Both the position numbers and the translations under genes were made by a program. The notes beneath the pieces are model-generated. The model did not search any database and had not been told where the DNA came from. It saw only the letters and a program-made list of their open reading frames with translations. A stretch of DNA of 64,000 nucleotides from assembly GCA_905221085.1 (NCBI GenBank), contig CAJNBT010000005.1, positions 1 to 64,000 of the forward strand, given 5' to 3'. Source of the DNA: a bacterium. Its GTDB lineage: Bacteria; Bacillota; Bacilli; Lactobacillales; Streptococcaceae. Below, one piece after another: positions 47,197-57,636 of this stretch (positions within the stretch are counted from its first letter, which is position 1; each line of letters opens with the position of its first letter).

Positions 47197-47673
47197 TTAA
47201 GCAATTGCTTCAGCAATATAAGCATAGAGGGCTTCTGGTTCAGAAATTTTTGATAGGTCTTCAAGATGACCATTTCCAGTAAAGAAGTCCATCAACTGAG
47301 CAAGAATGTTCGTTTGACTTGAACTTGAGTTATTAATGATAAAGAAGAGCAAGGATACTTCTACTTCCTTATCTGGCGCAATCATATTATGGAAAGTCAC
47401 TGGTTTTTCTAATCGAACCACCACAACTTTTTCAGCTAGATTATGAACAATATCTGTATGAGGAATAGCCACATTCGGCAAATCCTTACCCAAAAATTCC
47501 ATATCTAAACCAGTTGGAAATGACTTTTCACGCGTGATCAAGGCTTCACGATAGGTTGGAGTTACGATTTCTCGTTCTTCCAATAAAGTAGCTACCTGAT
47601 CAAAGAGTTGTTCTTGATTATCCGCTTCTAAGCAAAACACAAGGTTTTTGTCAAAGAAATGATCTAATCCCAT
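47197..47673 (-). CDS. gatA: PTS galactitol/fructose-type EIIA
   Basis: 158-aa EIIA of the fructose/mannitol/galactitol type. His72 in VAIPHTD is the phosphorylation site. I take the second ATG (MGLDHFF, with AGAAGGG 8 bp upstream) as start; an upstream ATG at 47692-47694 has no RBS. First gene of the gat operon, behind a strong promoter. Confidence 0.9.
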   Translation of the reverse strand: MGLDHFFDKNLVFCLEADNQEQLFDQVATLLEEREIVTPTYREALITREKSFPTGLDMEFLGKDLPNVAIPHTDIVHNLAEKVVVVRLEKPVTFHNMIAPDKEVEVSLLFFIINNSSSSQTNILAQLMDFFTGNGHLEDLSKISEPEALYAYIAEAIA

Positions 47674-47709
47674 AAGGTTTTCCCTTCTTTCCATTAACTT
47701 TATGCTATA

Positions 47710-47738
47710 AGTATAACACTATATGAAATCGTTGTCAA
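47710..47738 (-). promoter_or_regulatory. gatABC promoter
   Basis: On the - strand: TTGACA (47733-47738), 17-bp spacer, TATACT (47710-47715). A cre-like sequence ATGAAATCGTTGTCAA (+ strand, 47723-47738, two mismatches) overlaps the -35. About 65 bp upstream (47801-47833) AAACAAAC words recur, similar to the LacR-like sites of lacA, suggesting shared control. Confidence 0.75.
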
Positions 47739-47850
47739 TATTTTTCTGTTGTTTTTTGTCTCTTTTTTTATACTTTTGTTGTTTTTATAGTTTTACTTAT
47801 AAAAACAAACACTTAAACAAACACACCAAACATTTTTTGTTTTAGAAACT

Positions 47851-47878
47851 AAAAAAGCAGACCATTAAAGCCTGCTTT
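47851..47878 (-). terminator. Terminator of lepA
   Basis: AAAGCAG / CTGCTTT stem with an 11-nt loop and a six-T run on the - strand, ~55 bp after the lepA stop codon. Confidence 0.75.
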
Positions 47879-47932
47879 ACTATTAATTCTGATATAAATT
47901 TCCTGTGAACAAGGAAAAGTAATTATGACAAG

Positions 47933-49756
47933 TTATTCTTCATCCATACTCAAGACGCTGAGGAAGGCTTCTTGTGGGACTTCTACTGATCCGATAGCTT
48001 TCATGCGTTTCTTACCAGCTTTTTGTTTTTCAAGGAGTTTGCGTTTACGAGAAACATCACCACCGTAACACTTGGCAAGTACATTCTTACGAAGGGCCTT
48101 GATATCAGTACGAGCCACAATCTTGTGTCCAATTGCTGCCTGGATTGGCACCTCAAATTGTTGACGAGGGATGATTTTCTTGAGCTTATCAACGATGAGT
48201 TTCCCACGTTCGTAGGCAAAATCCTTGTGAACGATAAAGCTGAGGGCATCCACCTTATCTCCATTGAGAAGGATATCCATTTTGACCAGCTTAGATGGGC
48301 GGTACTCTGACAATTCATAGTCAAAGCTTGCATAACCACGTGTTGAAGATTTGAGCTTATCAAAGAAATCAAAGACGATTTCAGCAAGTGGAATTTGATA
48401 GATGACATTGACACGATTATCATCAATATAGTCCATAGTTACAAAGTCCCCACGCTTGCGCTGAGCCAATTCCATTACTGCTCCAACAAACTCCTGAGGT
48501 ACCATGATTTGAGCTTTAACATAAGGCTCTTCAATAGTCGCAATCTTGGTTGGGTCTGGAAACTCAGACGGGTTTGACACATCCATAGACTCCCCGTCAG
48601 TCAAATTAACCTTGTAAATAACAGACGGAGCTGTCATGATGAGGTCAATGTTGAACTCGCGCTCCAAACGTTCTTGGATAACATCCATATGGAGAAGTCC
48701 AAGGAATCCACAACGGAAACCAAATCCAAGTGCCTGAGATGTTTCTGGTTCAAACTGCAAGCTGGCATCATTCAGTTGCAATTTTTCAAGGGCTTCACGA
48801 AGGTCATTGTACTTGTTTGACTCGATTGGATAGAGACCCGCAAAGACCATAGGATTCATCTGCTTGTAACCATGTAATGGCTCTTCCGCAGGATTGGTTG
48901 CCAAGGTAACGGTATCACCCACACGAGTGTCCTGAACCGTCTTGATAGAAGCCGCAATATAACCAACGTCACCAGTCGCAAGGAAATCACGACCAACTGC
49001 TTTTGGTGTGAAAATACCAACTTCCGTAACATCAAAAGTCTTGCCATTGCTCATAAGCTGAATCCTATCACCAGGTTTAACCACTCCATCCATAACACGC
49101 ACTTGGAGGATAACCCCACGGTAAGCATCGTAAACAGAGTCAAAAATCAAGGCTTTGAGTGGCGCCGTCACATCACCTGTTGGCGCTGGCACTTTTTCTA
49201 CGATTTGCTCAAGAATTTCTTCGATACCGATACCAGCTTTTGCTGATGCTAAGACTGCTTCGCTGGCATCTAGACCAATGACATCTTCAATTTCTGTACG
49301 CACGCGCTCAGGATCCGCTGCTGGCAGGTCAATTTTATTAATGACAGGCATGATTTCCAAATCATTGTCCAAGGCCAGATAAACATTGGCAAGGGTTTGA
49401 GCCTCAATCCCTTGGGCAGCATCGACCACCAAAATCGCTCCCTCACAGGCAGCGAGTGAACGTGAAACTTCATAAGTGAAGTCAACGTGCCCTGGCGTGT
49501 CAATCAAGTGGAAAATATAAGTTTCCCCATCTTTTGCAGTATAATTGAGCTCAATGGCATTGAGTTTAATGGTAATCCCACGTTCTCGCTCTAGATCCAT
49601 GCTGTCCAATAGTTGGGCCTGCATTTCACGACTGGAAACTGTCTCTGTTTTTTCCAAAATACGGTCTGCTAGAGTTGATTTCCCGTGGTCAATATGGGCG
49701 ATAATAGAGAAGTTACGAATCTTCTCCTGTCGTTTTTTCAATTCTTCTAAGTTCAT
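47933..49756 (-). CDS. lepA: Translation elongation factor 4 (LepA)
   Basis: 607-aa ribosomal GTPase that back-translocates or helps stalled ribosomes. G1 [10 protein letters not shown]3 DTPGHVDF and G4 NKIDL are intact, and the C-terminal LepA-specific domain ends with [16 protein letters not shown]. The start is the ATG at 49754-49756 ([10 protein letters not shown]), with GGAAGAG upstream; a 21-residue in-frame extension is not translated. Confidence 0.97.
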   Translation of the reverse strand: MNLEELKKRQEKIRNFSIIAHIDHGKSTLADRILEKTETVSSREMQAQLLDSMDLERERGITIKLNAIELNYTAKDGETYIFHLIDTPGHVDFTYEVSRSLAACEGAILVVDAAQGIEAQTLANVYLALDNDLEIMPVINKIDLPAADPERVRTEIEDVIGLDASEAVLASAKAGIGIEEILEQIVEKVPAPTGDVTAPLKALIFDSVYDAYRGVILQVRVMDGVVKPGDRIQLMSNGKTFDVTEVGIFTPKAVGRDFLATGDVGYIAASIKTVQDTRVGDTVTLATNPAEEPLHGYKQMNPMVFAGLYPIESNKYNDLREALEKLQLNDASLQFEPETSQALGFGFRCGFLGLLHMDVIQERLEREFNIDLIMTAPSVIYKVNLTDGESMDVSNPSEFPDPTKIATIEEPYVKAQIMVPQEFVGAVMELAQRKRGDFVTMDYIDDNRVNVIYQIPLAEIVFDFFDKLKSSTRGYASFDYELSEYRPSKLVKMDILLNGDKVDALSFIVHKDFAYERGKLIVDKLKKIIPRQQFEVPIQAAIGHKIVARTDIKALRKNVLAKCYGGDVSRKRKLLEKQKAGKKRMKAIGSVEVPQEAFLSVLSMDEE

Positions 49757-49834
49757 GATTCTCTTCCTTTCAGGGTATCTATTTATTATAAATTGTTTTT
49801 GATATTTTGACAAGACCATACCCTGCTAGGAGTA

Positions 49835-50563
49835 CTAATCTTCAGCGACAAAGCCGTCATTTTCAATAAAGTGGTGTTCTGTCATTCCTTGGTCAGTAAA
49901 GACAATCCCATGAAGGACACCACCATAAACAGCTCCTCCGTCCATGCCAATCTTGCCATCTTCTGTCATCCAAAGCTCAGCTGTACCACGCTCTTGCTTT
50001 AACAAACCATAGACTGGTGTATGACCAAAGACAATGATTTTTCCAGTATGATTTTCGGCTTCGTGGAATGGTTTTCTAAGCCATACTTTCTTGTAATCTG
50101 TTGTTTCATGCCAGTCATCCAAGGTCAAGTCAATACCTGCGTGAACAAAGATATACTTATCTGTTTCTACCACAAACGGCATTTGACGAATAAATTCGAC
50201 CAAATCTGCTGCTTCAGTAGAAACACGCTTGGCATCTTCTACCCCGTCAACTGGGGCATCCAAGGGACGACCTAGGATAGAGTTAATGGTTGTATCTCCA
50301 CCATTGCGACGATAGTGGTCATAGCTTTCTTCTGGGTCATCGAGCCAAGTCAAAAACATGTACTCGTGGTTGCCTGACAAACAGATTGCACCTTGATTGT
50401 CAACCAATTCCTTAACCATTTCAAGGACACGGCGACTATCCTCACCGCGGTCAATCAAATCACCTAAAAAGAGCAACTTGGTCTGACCATCCCAGGTTTT
50501 GAGAAGGTCTTCTAGCATCCCAGCTTTTCCGTGAACATCTCCAATTACATAATAGTCTGTCAT
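49835..50563 (-). CDS. PPP-family metallophosphoesterase
   Basis: 242 aa with the phosphoesterase motifs GDVHG, GDLIDRG and GNHEYM in order at the N-terminus and later HAGID and GHTPVYG. This set is shared by PrpA/PphA protein phosphatases and ApaH-type diadenosine polyphosphatases; sequence alone does not decide. It follows recN by 1 bp on the same strand, at the end of the xseA-recN block. Confidence 0.85.
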   Translation of the reverse strand: MTDYYVIGDVHGKAGMLEDLLKTWDGQTKLLFLGDLIDRGEDSRRVLEMVKELVDNQGAICLSGNHEYMFLTWLDDPEESYDHYRRNGGDTTINSILGRPLDAPVDGVEDAKRVSTEAADLVEFIRQMPFVVETDKYIFVHAGIDLTLDDWHETTDYKKVWLRKPFHEAENHTGKIIVFGHTPVYGLLKQERGTAELWMTEDGKIGMDGGAVYGGVLHGIVFTDQGMTEHHFIENDGFVAED

Positions 50564-50564
50564 C

Positions 50565-52232
50565 TTATTTCTCCCTGTTTCTCAACAATTCTCTGGCTTG
50601 CGTCAGGGCTGCTTCCGTCACATCATCACCTGCCAACATCTTGGCAACTTCTTCCACGCGCTCTTCAACCGTCAAGAGACGAACAGTCGAAACCGTTGAA
50701 TGCTCATTGCTAATCTTCTCAATAAAGAATTGATAATCCGCAATCGCAATCACTTGTGGCAAATGGGAAATAGCAAGGACCTGGCCATGCTGGCCAATCT
50801 TGTGAATCTTCTGCGCAATAGCCTGAGCTACACGACCTGAAACTCCCGTATCCACTTCATCAAAGACAATGCTAGTCTTACCTTCTTTACGTGAAAAGGC
50901 AGACTTAATGGCTAGCATGAGACGAGATAATTCTCCGCCAGATGCAACCTTAACCAAGGGTTTAAAATCTTCACCAGGGTTGGTTGAAATATAAAACTCA
51001 ACCATTTCATTTCCCTCACGGCTGAATTTGCCCTTGCTAAAACGAACCTGAAACTGGGCTTTTTCCATATAAAGGTCCTGCAGTTCTTGTTTAATCTCTG
51101 CTTCTAGCTGCTGGGCCAAATCATGACGAGCAGATGCAAGTTGACCTGCCAAGTCGACAAGATTGACTTCCAATTTCTTAAGCTCTGCTTCCATGTCTTC
51201 AGACGAAAGGTTATTGCCTGTCAAGAGATTGTATTCATCCGTAATCTTGGCAAAATACAGCAAAACATCATCTACAGTCCCACCATACTTACGGGTAATA
51301 GTATGAAGGAGATCCAAACGATTCTCGACCTGCATAAGGCGATTACCATCAAAATCAAGATCCTCAATAATAGCTTCCAAACGTTTGCTAATGTCTTCTA
51401 AGACATAGTAAGTCTCAGATAGAGAGCTTGAAATTTCACGGTATTCTGTGTCATACTCTTCGACACTTTCCATGTCATTCATGGCCGAACGAATATTAGC
51501 TAGACTTGAAAACTCTTCATTGTCTAACATACTGTAGGCATTGGTCAGTGTATCCGCAATATTTTTATGGTTGAGGAGTTTATCTCGCTCTTGATTGAGA
51601 GTCAAGTCTTCACCAGCCTGCAAGTTTGCAGCCTCAATCTCTGCCATTTGAAATTCCAACATTTCAATACGAGCCTTGTGTTCCTGTTGGTTTTTCTTGA
51701 CTTCCAGAACCTGCTTGCGCATTTTTCGATAGGCATCAAAACTCGTTTGATAGGTTTCTTTTAAGTCCCAAAAGGCGGCATCGCCAAATTCGTCTAACAT
51801 CTGGATGTGCAGTTGAGGACGCATTAACTCCTCTTGGTCATGCTGACCATGAATGTCCACAAGATGTTGCCCAATAGCGCGCAAAACAGACAGATTGACC
51901 ATCTGACCATTCACACGGCTGATACTACGACCATTTTGCAGAATTTCCCGACGGATGATAATCTCATCACCCAATTCTAAACCTTGCTCATCAAAAATTT
52001 CCTGCAAAAGACGACTATTCTCAACTGAGAAAAGTCCCTCAATCTCTGCCTTTGGTGCACCATGACGAATAACATCTGTCGTCGCACGAGCCCCCAACAT
52101 CATATTCATGGCATCAATGATAATCGACTTCCCTGCACCTGTTTCACCAGTCAGGACAGTCATTCCCTTTTCAAAATTGAGGGAAATAGCCTCAATAATG
52201 GCAAAGTTTTTTATCGAAATTTCAAGTAACAT
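50565..52232 (-). CDS. recN: DNA repair protein RecN
   Basis: 555-aa SMC-like ATPase for double-strand break repair and, in streptococci, natural transformation. Walker A GETGAGKS near residue 30, long central coiled coil (~150-370), ABC signature SGGELSRLMLA and Walker B SIVFDEVDTGVSG. It is 6 bp after argR. Confidence 0.97.
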   Translation of the reverse strand: MLLEISIKNFAIIEAISLNFEKGMTVLTGETGAGKSIIIDAMNMMLGARATTDVIRHGAPKAEIEGLFSVENSRLLQEIFDEQGLELGDEIIIRREILQNGRSISRVNGQMVNLSVLRAIGQHLVDIHGQHDQEELMRPQLHIQMLDEFGDAAFWDLKETYQTSFDAYRKMRKQVLEVKKNQQEHKARIEMLEFQMAEIEAANLQAGEDLTLNQERDKLLNHKNIADTLTNAYSMLDNEEFSSLANIRSAMNDMESVEEYDTEYREISSSLSETYYVLEDISKRLEAIIEDLDFDGNRLMQVENRLDLLHTITRKYGGTVDDVLLYFAKITDEYNLLTGNNLSSEDMEAELKKLEVNLVDLAGQLASARHDLAQQLEAEIKQELQDLYMEKAQFQVRFSKGKFSREGNEMVEFYISTNPGEDFKPLVKVASGGELSRLMLAIKSAFSRKEGKTSIVFDEVDTGVSGRVAQAIAQKIHKIGQHGQVLAISHLPQVIAIADYQFFIEKISNEHSTVSTVRLLTVEERVEEVAKMLAGDDVTEAALTQARELLRNREK

Positions 52233-52238
52233 ATAGAC

Positions 52239-52670
52239 CTACCAATTTTTTACTTGTTCAAAGATTTCCTCAGCTAGACTTTCACTTCTGGCAATGACTA
52301 AAATCGAGCTATCATCAGCTAAACAGCTAAAAATTTTATCCGCAAATGTCTCGATTAACTGAGCTTTTACAAAGGCTGTATTTCCTGGAATAACTTGGAG
52401 ATTAATCATCTTATCCATCAATTGAGCCGATTCGATATTGTCTTCAGCCAGTTGCAAACTTTTTACGATTGATTTTGGCAATTCATAGACATAGGTGTTG
52501 TCTCTCAAAGGAATCTTGACAATACCTAGTTCTTTGATATCTCGTGATACTGTTGCCTGAGTGGCAGTGATGCCTGCCTCTTTCAAATGTTCTACGATTT
52601 CTTCCTGCGTACCGATTTGATAATCTGTCACAAATCGTCTAATTTTTTCAAGTCTCTCTTTTTTATTCAT
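52239..52670 (-). CDS. argR: Arginine repressor ArgR/AhrC
   Basis: 143 aa: N-terminal winged helix (QEEIVEHLKEAGITATQATVSRDI region) and C-terminal oligomerisation/arginine-binding domain (DDSSILVIARS). Streptococci carry several ArgR-type genes; the one between tlyA and recN corresponds to ahrC of B. subtilis by position. Its start overlaps the tlyA end by 8 bp. Confidence 0.93.
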   Translation of the reverse strand: MNKKERLEKIRRFVTDYQIGTQEEIVEHLKEAGITATQATVSRDIKELGIVKIPLRDNTYVYELPKSIVKSLQLAEDNIESAQLMDKMINLQVIPGNTAFVKAQLIETFADKIFSCLADDSSILVIARSESLAEEIFEQVKNW

Positions 52671-53478
52671 TTTTAAATTGACTATGCGCCCTCTCTACTA
52701 CTTCTTCAATCTCAGCAAGAACCTGATTGCTTGCTGACCCTTCTTTTTTCAGATACGCTAAAAACTCAATATTTCCATGACCTCCTTGGATGGGAGAAAA
52801 ATCCAAACCAAGGACTGAAAAACCTTCCTCTACTGCCATAGCTGTGACAGATTCAAGGACATTTTGGTGAACCTTGGCATCTCGAATAATTCCATTTTTC
52901 CCAATCTGCTCACGACCTGCTTCAAACTGAGGCTTAACCAGAGCCACGACCTGCCCTTGATCAGCTAACACTCGGTGCAAGGCTGGCAGAATCAGACTGA
53001 GGGAAATGAAACTCACATCAATACTGGCAAAGCTCGGTTCCTTTTCGAAATCAGTCTTTTCTGCATAACGGAAATTGAACTGCTCCATGCTGACAACTCG
53101 TGGATCTTGGCGTAATTTCCAAGCCAACTGATTGGTACCGACATCGACTGCAAAGACTAACTCAGCACCATTTTGCAACATGACGTCGGTAAAGCCCCCG
53201 GTAGAAGCACCGATATCAATCGTTGTAGCACCTTCTACTGACAAGTCAAAGACCTGCAAGGCCTTCTCCAATTTCAAGCCACCACGGCTGACATACTTGA
53301 GTTTCTCGCCCTTGAGTTTTAACTCGGTGTCATCTGAAATTTTCTCTCCTGGCTTGTCAAACCGCTCTCCGTTAATAACTGCTACAACTAGACCAGCCAT
53401 GACACCGCGCTTGGCCTGTTCTCGCGTTTCAAACAAGCCCTGTTTATAAGCTAGTACATCCACTCTTTCCTTAGCCAT
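52663..53478 (-). CDS. tlyA: TlyA-family rRNA methyltransferase
   Basis: 271 aa: N-terminal S4 RNA-binding domain (RVDVLAYKQGLFETREQA) and FtsJ-like methyltransferase domain with the SAM motif IDIGASTGGFTD and a K-D-K-E type centre. TlyA enzymes 2'-O-methylate rRNA; some have haemolysin names from older work. Overlaps ispA by 8 bp and argR by 8 bp. Confidence 0.93.
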   Translation of the reverse strand: MAKERVDVLAYKQGLFETREQAKRGVMAGLVVAVINGERFDKPGEKISDDTELKLKGEKLKYVSRGGLKLEKALQVFDLSVEGATTIDIGASTGGFTDVMLQNGAELVFAVDVGTNQLAWKLRQDPRVVSMEQFNFRYAEKTDFEKEPSFASIDVSFISLSLILPALHRVLADQGQVVALVKPQFEAGREQIGKNGIIRDAKVHQNVLESVTAMAVEEGFSVLGLDFSPIQGGHGNIEFLAYLKKEGSASNQVLAEIEEVVERAHSQFKNE

Positions 53479-54346
53479 TGATTCTCAAACTTTCTACTAC
53501 TCTTACAATCGATTCTATCTCAAAAGGAACATGCTGGGCAATTTCTTCTAATTTTGCATTAGCTTGATCTAGGGTTTGGTTACAAAAGGCAATGGCCTCT
53601 TCCAAGCCCAACAAGGCAGGGTAGGTTGACTTTTCTGCCTGCAAGTCCTTTTGCGGTGTCTTGCCGATTTCCTCAAAACTAGCTGTCACATCAAGCACAT
53701 CGTCTCTAACTTGAAATGCAAGTCCAATCAATTCGCCTACCGTTTTCAATTTTACCTGCATTTCAGGAGCCAATTCAGCTATAATAGCAGCCGCTTGGAA
53801 GGGATAGGCTAGTAGCTTCCCAGTCTTATTGGCATGAATGGTCTGAAGTTCTTTCAAGGACAAATGCTGGTGTTCGCCCTCCATGTCCAAAACCTGCCCT
53901 GCTACCATGCCTAAACTTCCTGAAGCAAGCGATAAGTTGGCAATCAAGTCCACCTTGATCTGACTTGGCAAATCTGCCTGTGCTATCAAGGCATAGGGAT
54001 CTAGGAATAAAGCATCTCCTGCCAAAATGGCCATTGCTTCGCCAAATTTCTTATGATTGGTCAAACGCCCTCTACGATAATCATCATCATCCATGGCAGG
54101 AAGATCATCATGAATCAAGCTCCCTGTATGAATCATTTCCAAGGCAGCAGCCACCTGCGCGTGAGCAGGTCTGATGGCAACTTGCAAGGCTTCCAGAACT
54201 TCTAACAAGAGAAAAGGCCGAATACGCTTGCCACCAGCATGAATGGAATAGAGAACAGACTCTCGTAAACTAGAAGCAAACTGCTGATCTCCATAAAAAT
54301 CTTCCAAGGCCGACTCGACAAGAGCTAATTTTTCTTGCTTCTTCAT
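53471..54346 (-). CDS. ispA: Farnesyl/geranyl diphosphate synthase (IspA type)
   Basis: 291-aa trans-prenyltransferase with the two Asp-rich motifs [10 protein letters not shown] and VRDDVLD. Small residues before the first motif fit a short-chain (C15) product, precursor of undecaprenyl phosphate. The block order xseA-xseB-ispA-tlyA-argR-recN equals that of B. subtilis without dxs, as expected for a streptococcus using the mevalonate pathway. Confidence 0.95.
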   Translation of the reverse strand: MKKQEKLALVESALEDFYGDQQFASSLRESVLYSIHAGGKRIRPFLLLEVLEALQVAIRPAHAQVAAALEMIHTGSLIHDDLPAMDDDDYRRGRLTNHKKFGEAMAILAGDALFLDPYALIAQADLPSQIKVDLIANLSLASGSLGMVAGQVLDMEGEHQHLSLKELQTIHANKTGKLLAYPFQAAAIIAELAPEMQVKLKTVGELIGLAFQVRDDVLDVTASFEEIGKTPQKDLQAEKSTYPALLGLEEAIAFCNQTLDQANAKLEEIAQHVPFEIESIVRVVESLRING

Positions 54347-54555
54347 TCAAAATCACTTTCTGTTCCGTCTTCTTGCATGACCTTGACCAAGGTCTTTTCA
54401 GCCTTGTCCAACGTCGCTTGGAGCTCTTTTGACAAGACCATGCCCTTTTGAAAGGCCGCAATCGCATCTTCCAAAGCAATTTCACCATTTTCCAAACTTT
54501 GGACAATAGTCTCCAGTTCTGCTAGGTTTTCCTCAAATTTCTTTTGTTTTGACAT
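54343..54555 (-). CDS. xseB: Exodeoxyribonuclease VII small subunit
   Basis: 70-aa helical protein ([20 protein letters not shown] is the family signature). Several copies bind XseA to form exonuclease VII. Overlaps xseA by 23 bp and ispA by 4 bp. Confidence 0.96.
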   Translation of the reverse strand: MSKQKKFEENLAELETIVQSLENGEIALEDAIAAFQKGMVLSKELQATLDKAEKTLVKVMQEDGTESDFE

Positions 54556-55873
54556 CTTTAACCTCTAATTCTACTTGACCATCCCGCATCAAAAGCGTCA
54601 CTTGGTCTTTTTTCTTCAAACTCTCAACTGAATCAACTACGAAATCTTCTTTTTTGACAATAGCATAGCCACGCGCCACGATACGACTGGTATCCAACAT
54701 CAGTAGGGCTTCTGATAATCTCTTGACTTCAGCAACCTTGGCATCATAAACCAGCGCCATTTGGCTACGGAGAAGCTTGTCCAACTGACCTAGACGGTCT
54801 TGATAGCGTTGGATTTTGGTAACGGGTGATAATTGTACCAGTCGATGCGTCCTTGCTTGTACTGTCTGTTTGTTATCAGAAATCCGTGTTCGCAAACTTT
54901 GTTTTAAGCGCAGTTGCAGTTGGTCCAACCGTTGTAAATAGCCATCATACAAGCGCTCTGGCTGTCTAAAGATAACAGACTGACTGCACTTTTTCAAAGC
55001 CTCTTTTTTCCTTGAAAGGACATTATAAACCGCTGTTGCCATCCGTTTTTCCTGATTTTGCAAATGAGCTAATAGATCCAACTTGGTCACAGGCGTTGCT
55101 AGTTCAGCAGCAGCCGTTGGTGTCGCAGCGCGGCGATCTGCCACAAAATCTGCCAAGGTCACATCCGTCTCATGCCCCACACTAGAGATAACTGGTAAAC
55201 GAGATTCAAAAATAGCTCGTACCACAATTTCCTCGTTAAAGGCCCAGAGATCCTCTATGGAACCACCACCACGACCAATAATCAGTAAATCCAAATCGTC
55301 CCGTTGATTGGCACGCGCAATATTTCGAGCAATTTCCTCCGCAGCCCCTTCACCTTGAACCTTAGTCGGATAGAGAAGGATATCAACACCTGGAAATCGC
55401 CTGCTGACGGTCGTGATAATGTCTCGAATAACGGCTCCACTACGACTGGTTACCACACCAATTCTCTTAGAAAATTGGGGCAGAGGTTGCTTAAATCTTT
55501 CTTGAAACAGGCCTTCTTCTGTCAATTTTTTCTTGAGTTGTTCAAACTGAATCGCAAGCGCACCAACCCCATCAGGCTCTGCCTTTTCAATGATGATGGA
55601 GTAGCTACCACTTGGTTCATAGACCTGTACGCGCCCAATCACATTGATTTTCATTCCTTCTTCTAGGTCGAAACCTAATTTCTGATAAATCCCAGACCAA
55701 ATAGTCGCTTGAATGACTGCATGGTCATCCTTTAGGGAGAAATATTGGTGAGTAGGTCGTTTACGAAAGTTGGAAACTTGACCAGTTAAATAGACCCGTT
55801 CCAAGTAAGGGTCTTTATCGAATTTCATTTTCAGATACTTGGTCAAAGTTGTTACCGATAAATACTTTTCCAT
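54533..55873 (-). CDS. xseA: Exodeoxyribonuclease VII large subunit
   Basis: 446-aa subunit of exonuclease VII, which degrades single-stranded DNA in both directions. N-terminal OB fold ([12 protein letters not shown]), catalytic domain with [11 protein letters not shown], then a long coiled coil that carries XseB. I take the ATG (MEKYLSV) over an in-frame GTG two codons earlier; the RBS is weak (AGGTGGAG adjoining the ATG). Confidence 0.95.
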   Translation of the reverse strand: MEKYLSVTTLTKYLKMKFDKDPYLERVYLTGQVSNFRKRPTHQYFSLKDDHAVIQATIWSGIYQKLGFDLEEGMKINVIGRVQVYEPSGSYSIIIEKAEPDGVGALAIQFEQLKKKLTEEGLFQERFKQPLPQFSKRIGVVTSRSGAVIRDIITTVSRRFPGVDILLYPTKVQGEGAAEEIARNIARANQRDDLDLLIIGRGGGSIEDLWAFNEEIVVRAIFESRLPVISSVGHETDVTLADFVADRRAATPTAAAELATPVTKLDLLAHLQNQEKRMATAVYNVLSRKKEALKKCSQSVIFRQPERLYDGYLQRLDQLQLRLKQSLRTRISDNKQTVQARTHRLVQLSPVTKIQRYQDRLGQLDKLLRSQMALVYDAKVAEVKRLSEALLMLDTSRIVARGYAIVKKEDFVVDSVESLKKKDQVTLLMRDGQVELEVKDVKTKEI

Positions 55874-55970
55874 CTCCACCTACTACTCATTTTCTTGCTC
55901 TTTCATGGGTATTATTATACCAAAAATATGCCTAAAAATCTTCATTTATGTACCATTATGAGGGAAAAAT

Positions 55971-55991
55971 AAAAAAGGAGGCAAGGCCTCC
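55971..55991 (-). terminator. Terminator of udk
   Basis: GGAGGC / GCCTCC stem with a 3-nt loop, followed by six T on the - strand. Confidence 0.8.
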
Positions 55992-55999
55992 ACTTCTGT

Positions 56000-56638
56000 T
56001 TATTTACTATTTCTAGCTTCTTCCAAAATCTTTGCAATCTTGGTCGTCAACAGATCGATAGCCACGGTATTGCTGACTCCCTCAGGAATGACGATATCAG
56101 CATAACGCTTGGTTGGTTCGATAAACTGATGGTACATAGGTTTAACCACACCTAAATACTGGTCAATAACGCTATCTAAACTACGGCCACGCTCTTCCAT
56201 ATCGCGCTTGATACGCCGAATAATGCGCACATCATCATCTGTATCCACAAAAATCTTGATATCCATCAAATCACGCAGACGCTTATCCTCCAAAACCAAA
56301 ATCCCCTCAACGATAAAGACATCTTGAGGCTCCTGACGATAGGTCTTGCTACTCCGTGTATGCTCTGTATAGTCATAAGTCGGAATGTCCACAGGACGAC
56401 CCGCCAATAACTCCTTAATCTGCTCGATCATCAAGTCTGTATCAAAGGCAAAAGGATGGTCGTAGTTGGTTTTGACACGCTCTTCAAAGGTCAAATGAGA
56501 CTGATCCTTGTAGTATGAATCATGCTCAATCATGGAAATCTTTTCATCAGGAAAATGCGATAAAATGGCTCTTGAAACACTGGTCTTACCACCACCAGAA
56601 CCACCTGTCACTCCGATAATGATTGGTCTATTTTGCAT
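56000..56638 (-). CDS. udk: Uridine kinase
   Basis: 212-aa uridine/cytidine kinase of pyrimidine salvage. P-loop [12 protein letters not shown], the YDHP and [10 protein letters not shown] substrate segments and RRIKRD lid are typical. GGAGGA precedes the ATG. It stands as a single gene between truB and the xseA block. Confidence 0.97.
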   Translation of the reverse strand: MQNRPIIIGVTGGSGGGKTSVSRAILSHFPDEKISMIEHDSYYKDQSHLTFEERVKTNYDHPFAFDTDLMIEQIKELLAGRPVDIPTYDYTEHTRSSKTYRQEPQDVFIVEGILVLEDKRLRDLMDIKIFVDTDDDVRIIRRIKRDMEERGRSLDSVIDQYLGVVKPMYHQFIEPTKRYADIVIPEGVSNTVAIDLLTTKIAKILEEARNSK

Positions 56639-56747
56639 GCTATCCTCCGTTTTTTTATCCGTGGTCTATTCTATCACATTTTTTACAAAATTTATAGTCT
56701 GGTTTGAATAGTCTAGTGGAAACAACACTCCCTACACCTCAATTAGA

Positions 56748-57626
56748 CTAGCTAAAAACCTTCCTTGGCTTGTAGAGATTGCCTCGTTTTTCTAGAATGG
56801 CTAGCAATTTATCATCTTCAAAGGCAGCTAATTCTTGTTCTGTTTGTTCGAGTTCGATAAAACGACCAAAGCGAACTTCTGCAGCCTCTTCTTGAGTTAA
56901 GAAAACTTTGACAAGGTCTCCTGTCCCAATCTCTAGAGGATAGAGAAAGTACAGTTGACCAGCCTCTACTTTTTCAGCAATTTCTTCCAAGGTCAAAGCA
57001 GCATCTAACTGTAACCCTGCAGCACTAGTCCGTGTTAACTGAGACATATGAGCCGCATAACCCAGCTTCTCTCCCAAGTCAACCGACAAGGTACGGATAT
57101 AGGTTCCCTTGCTGCATTTCACACGAAAAGTGAAGCGTGCAAGATGACACTCATAAGAAATCGGACTTGTCCGCTCAAATTGATAAATGGTCACCTGACG
57201 TTCTGGTCGCTCTACTTCCTGACCAGCACGCGCATACTCATAGAGCTTGCGACCATTGATCTTAACCGCAGAGTACATAGGCGGAATCTGTTTAATAGGC
57301 CCAAGCAAGCTAGCAATTACTTCATCAACAAGCTTTTCATCCAAAGGTGATAAAACAGGTGTCTCTGCGACCACTTCCCCACTGGCATCCTCAGTCGTCG
57401 TTGAATAGCCAAGAGTGATTTCCCCCTCATAGACCTTGCCCTCATCCTGCATAAATTCGACCATACGGGTCGCCTTCCCAACCGCAATGGGCAAAACACC
57501 CACTACATCCGGATCCAAGGTCCCACCATGACCGATTTTCTTGGTTCCCAAAATCTTACGCAGTTTAAAAACCGCATCATGCGAGGTCATCCCTGCTTCT
57601 TTTTTTAAGTTAATAATACCGTTCAT
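56748..57626 (-). CDS. truB: tRNA pseudouridine-55 synthase TruB
   Basis: 292-aa enzyme that makes pseudouridine 55 in tRNA. The catalytic Asp38 lies in [10 protein letters not shown], and the substrate-binding [15 protein letters not shown] follows. In many Firmicutes truB precedes ribF; here it follows the DUF2130 gene by 10 bp. Confidence 0.96.
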   Translation of the reverse strand: MNGIINLKKEAGMTSHDAVFKLRKILGTKKIGHGGTLDPDVVGVLPIAVGKATRMVEFMQDEGKVYEGEITLGYSTTTEDASGEVVAETPVLSPLDEKLVDEVIASLLGPIKQIPPMYSAVKINGRKLYEYARAGQEVERPERQVTIYQFERTSPISYECHLARFTFRVKCSKGTYIRTLSVDLGEKLGYAAHMSQLTRTSAAGLQLDAALTLEEIAEKVEAGQLYFLYPLEIGTGDLVKVFLTQEEAAEVRFGRFIELEQTEQELAAFEDDKLLAILEKRGNLYKPRKVFS

Positions 57627-57636
57627 GTGTTATTTT

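Noticed and set aside
47933..49819. Longer LepA starting at 49819
   Set aside because: LepA proteins start at MNLEEL-like sequence; the extension is poor in family features and the internal ATG has a good RBS.
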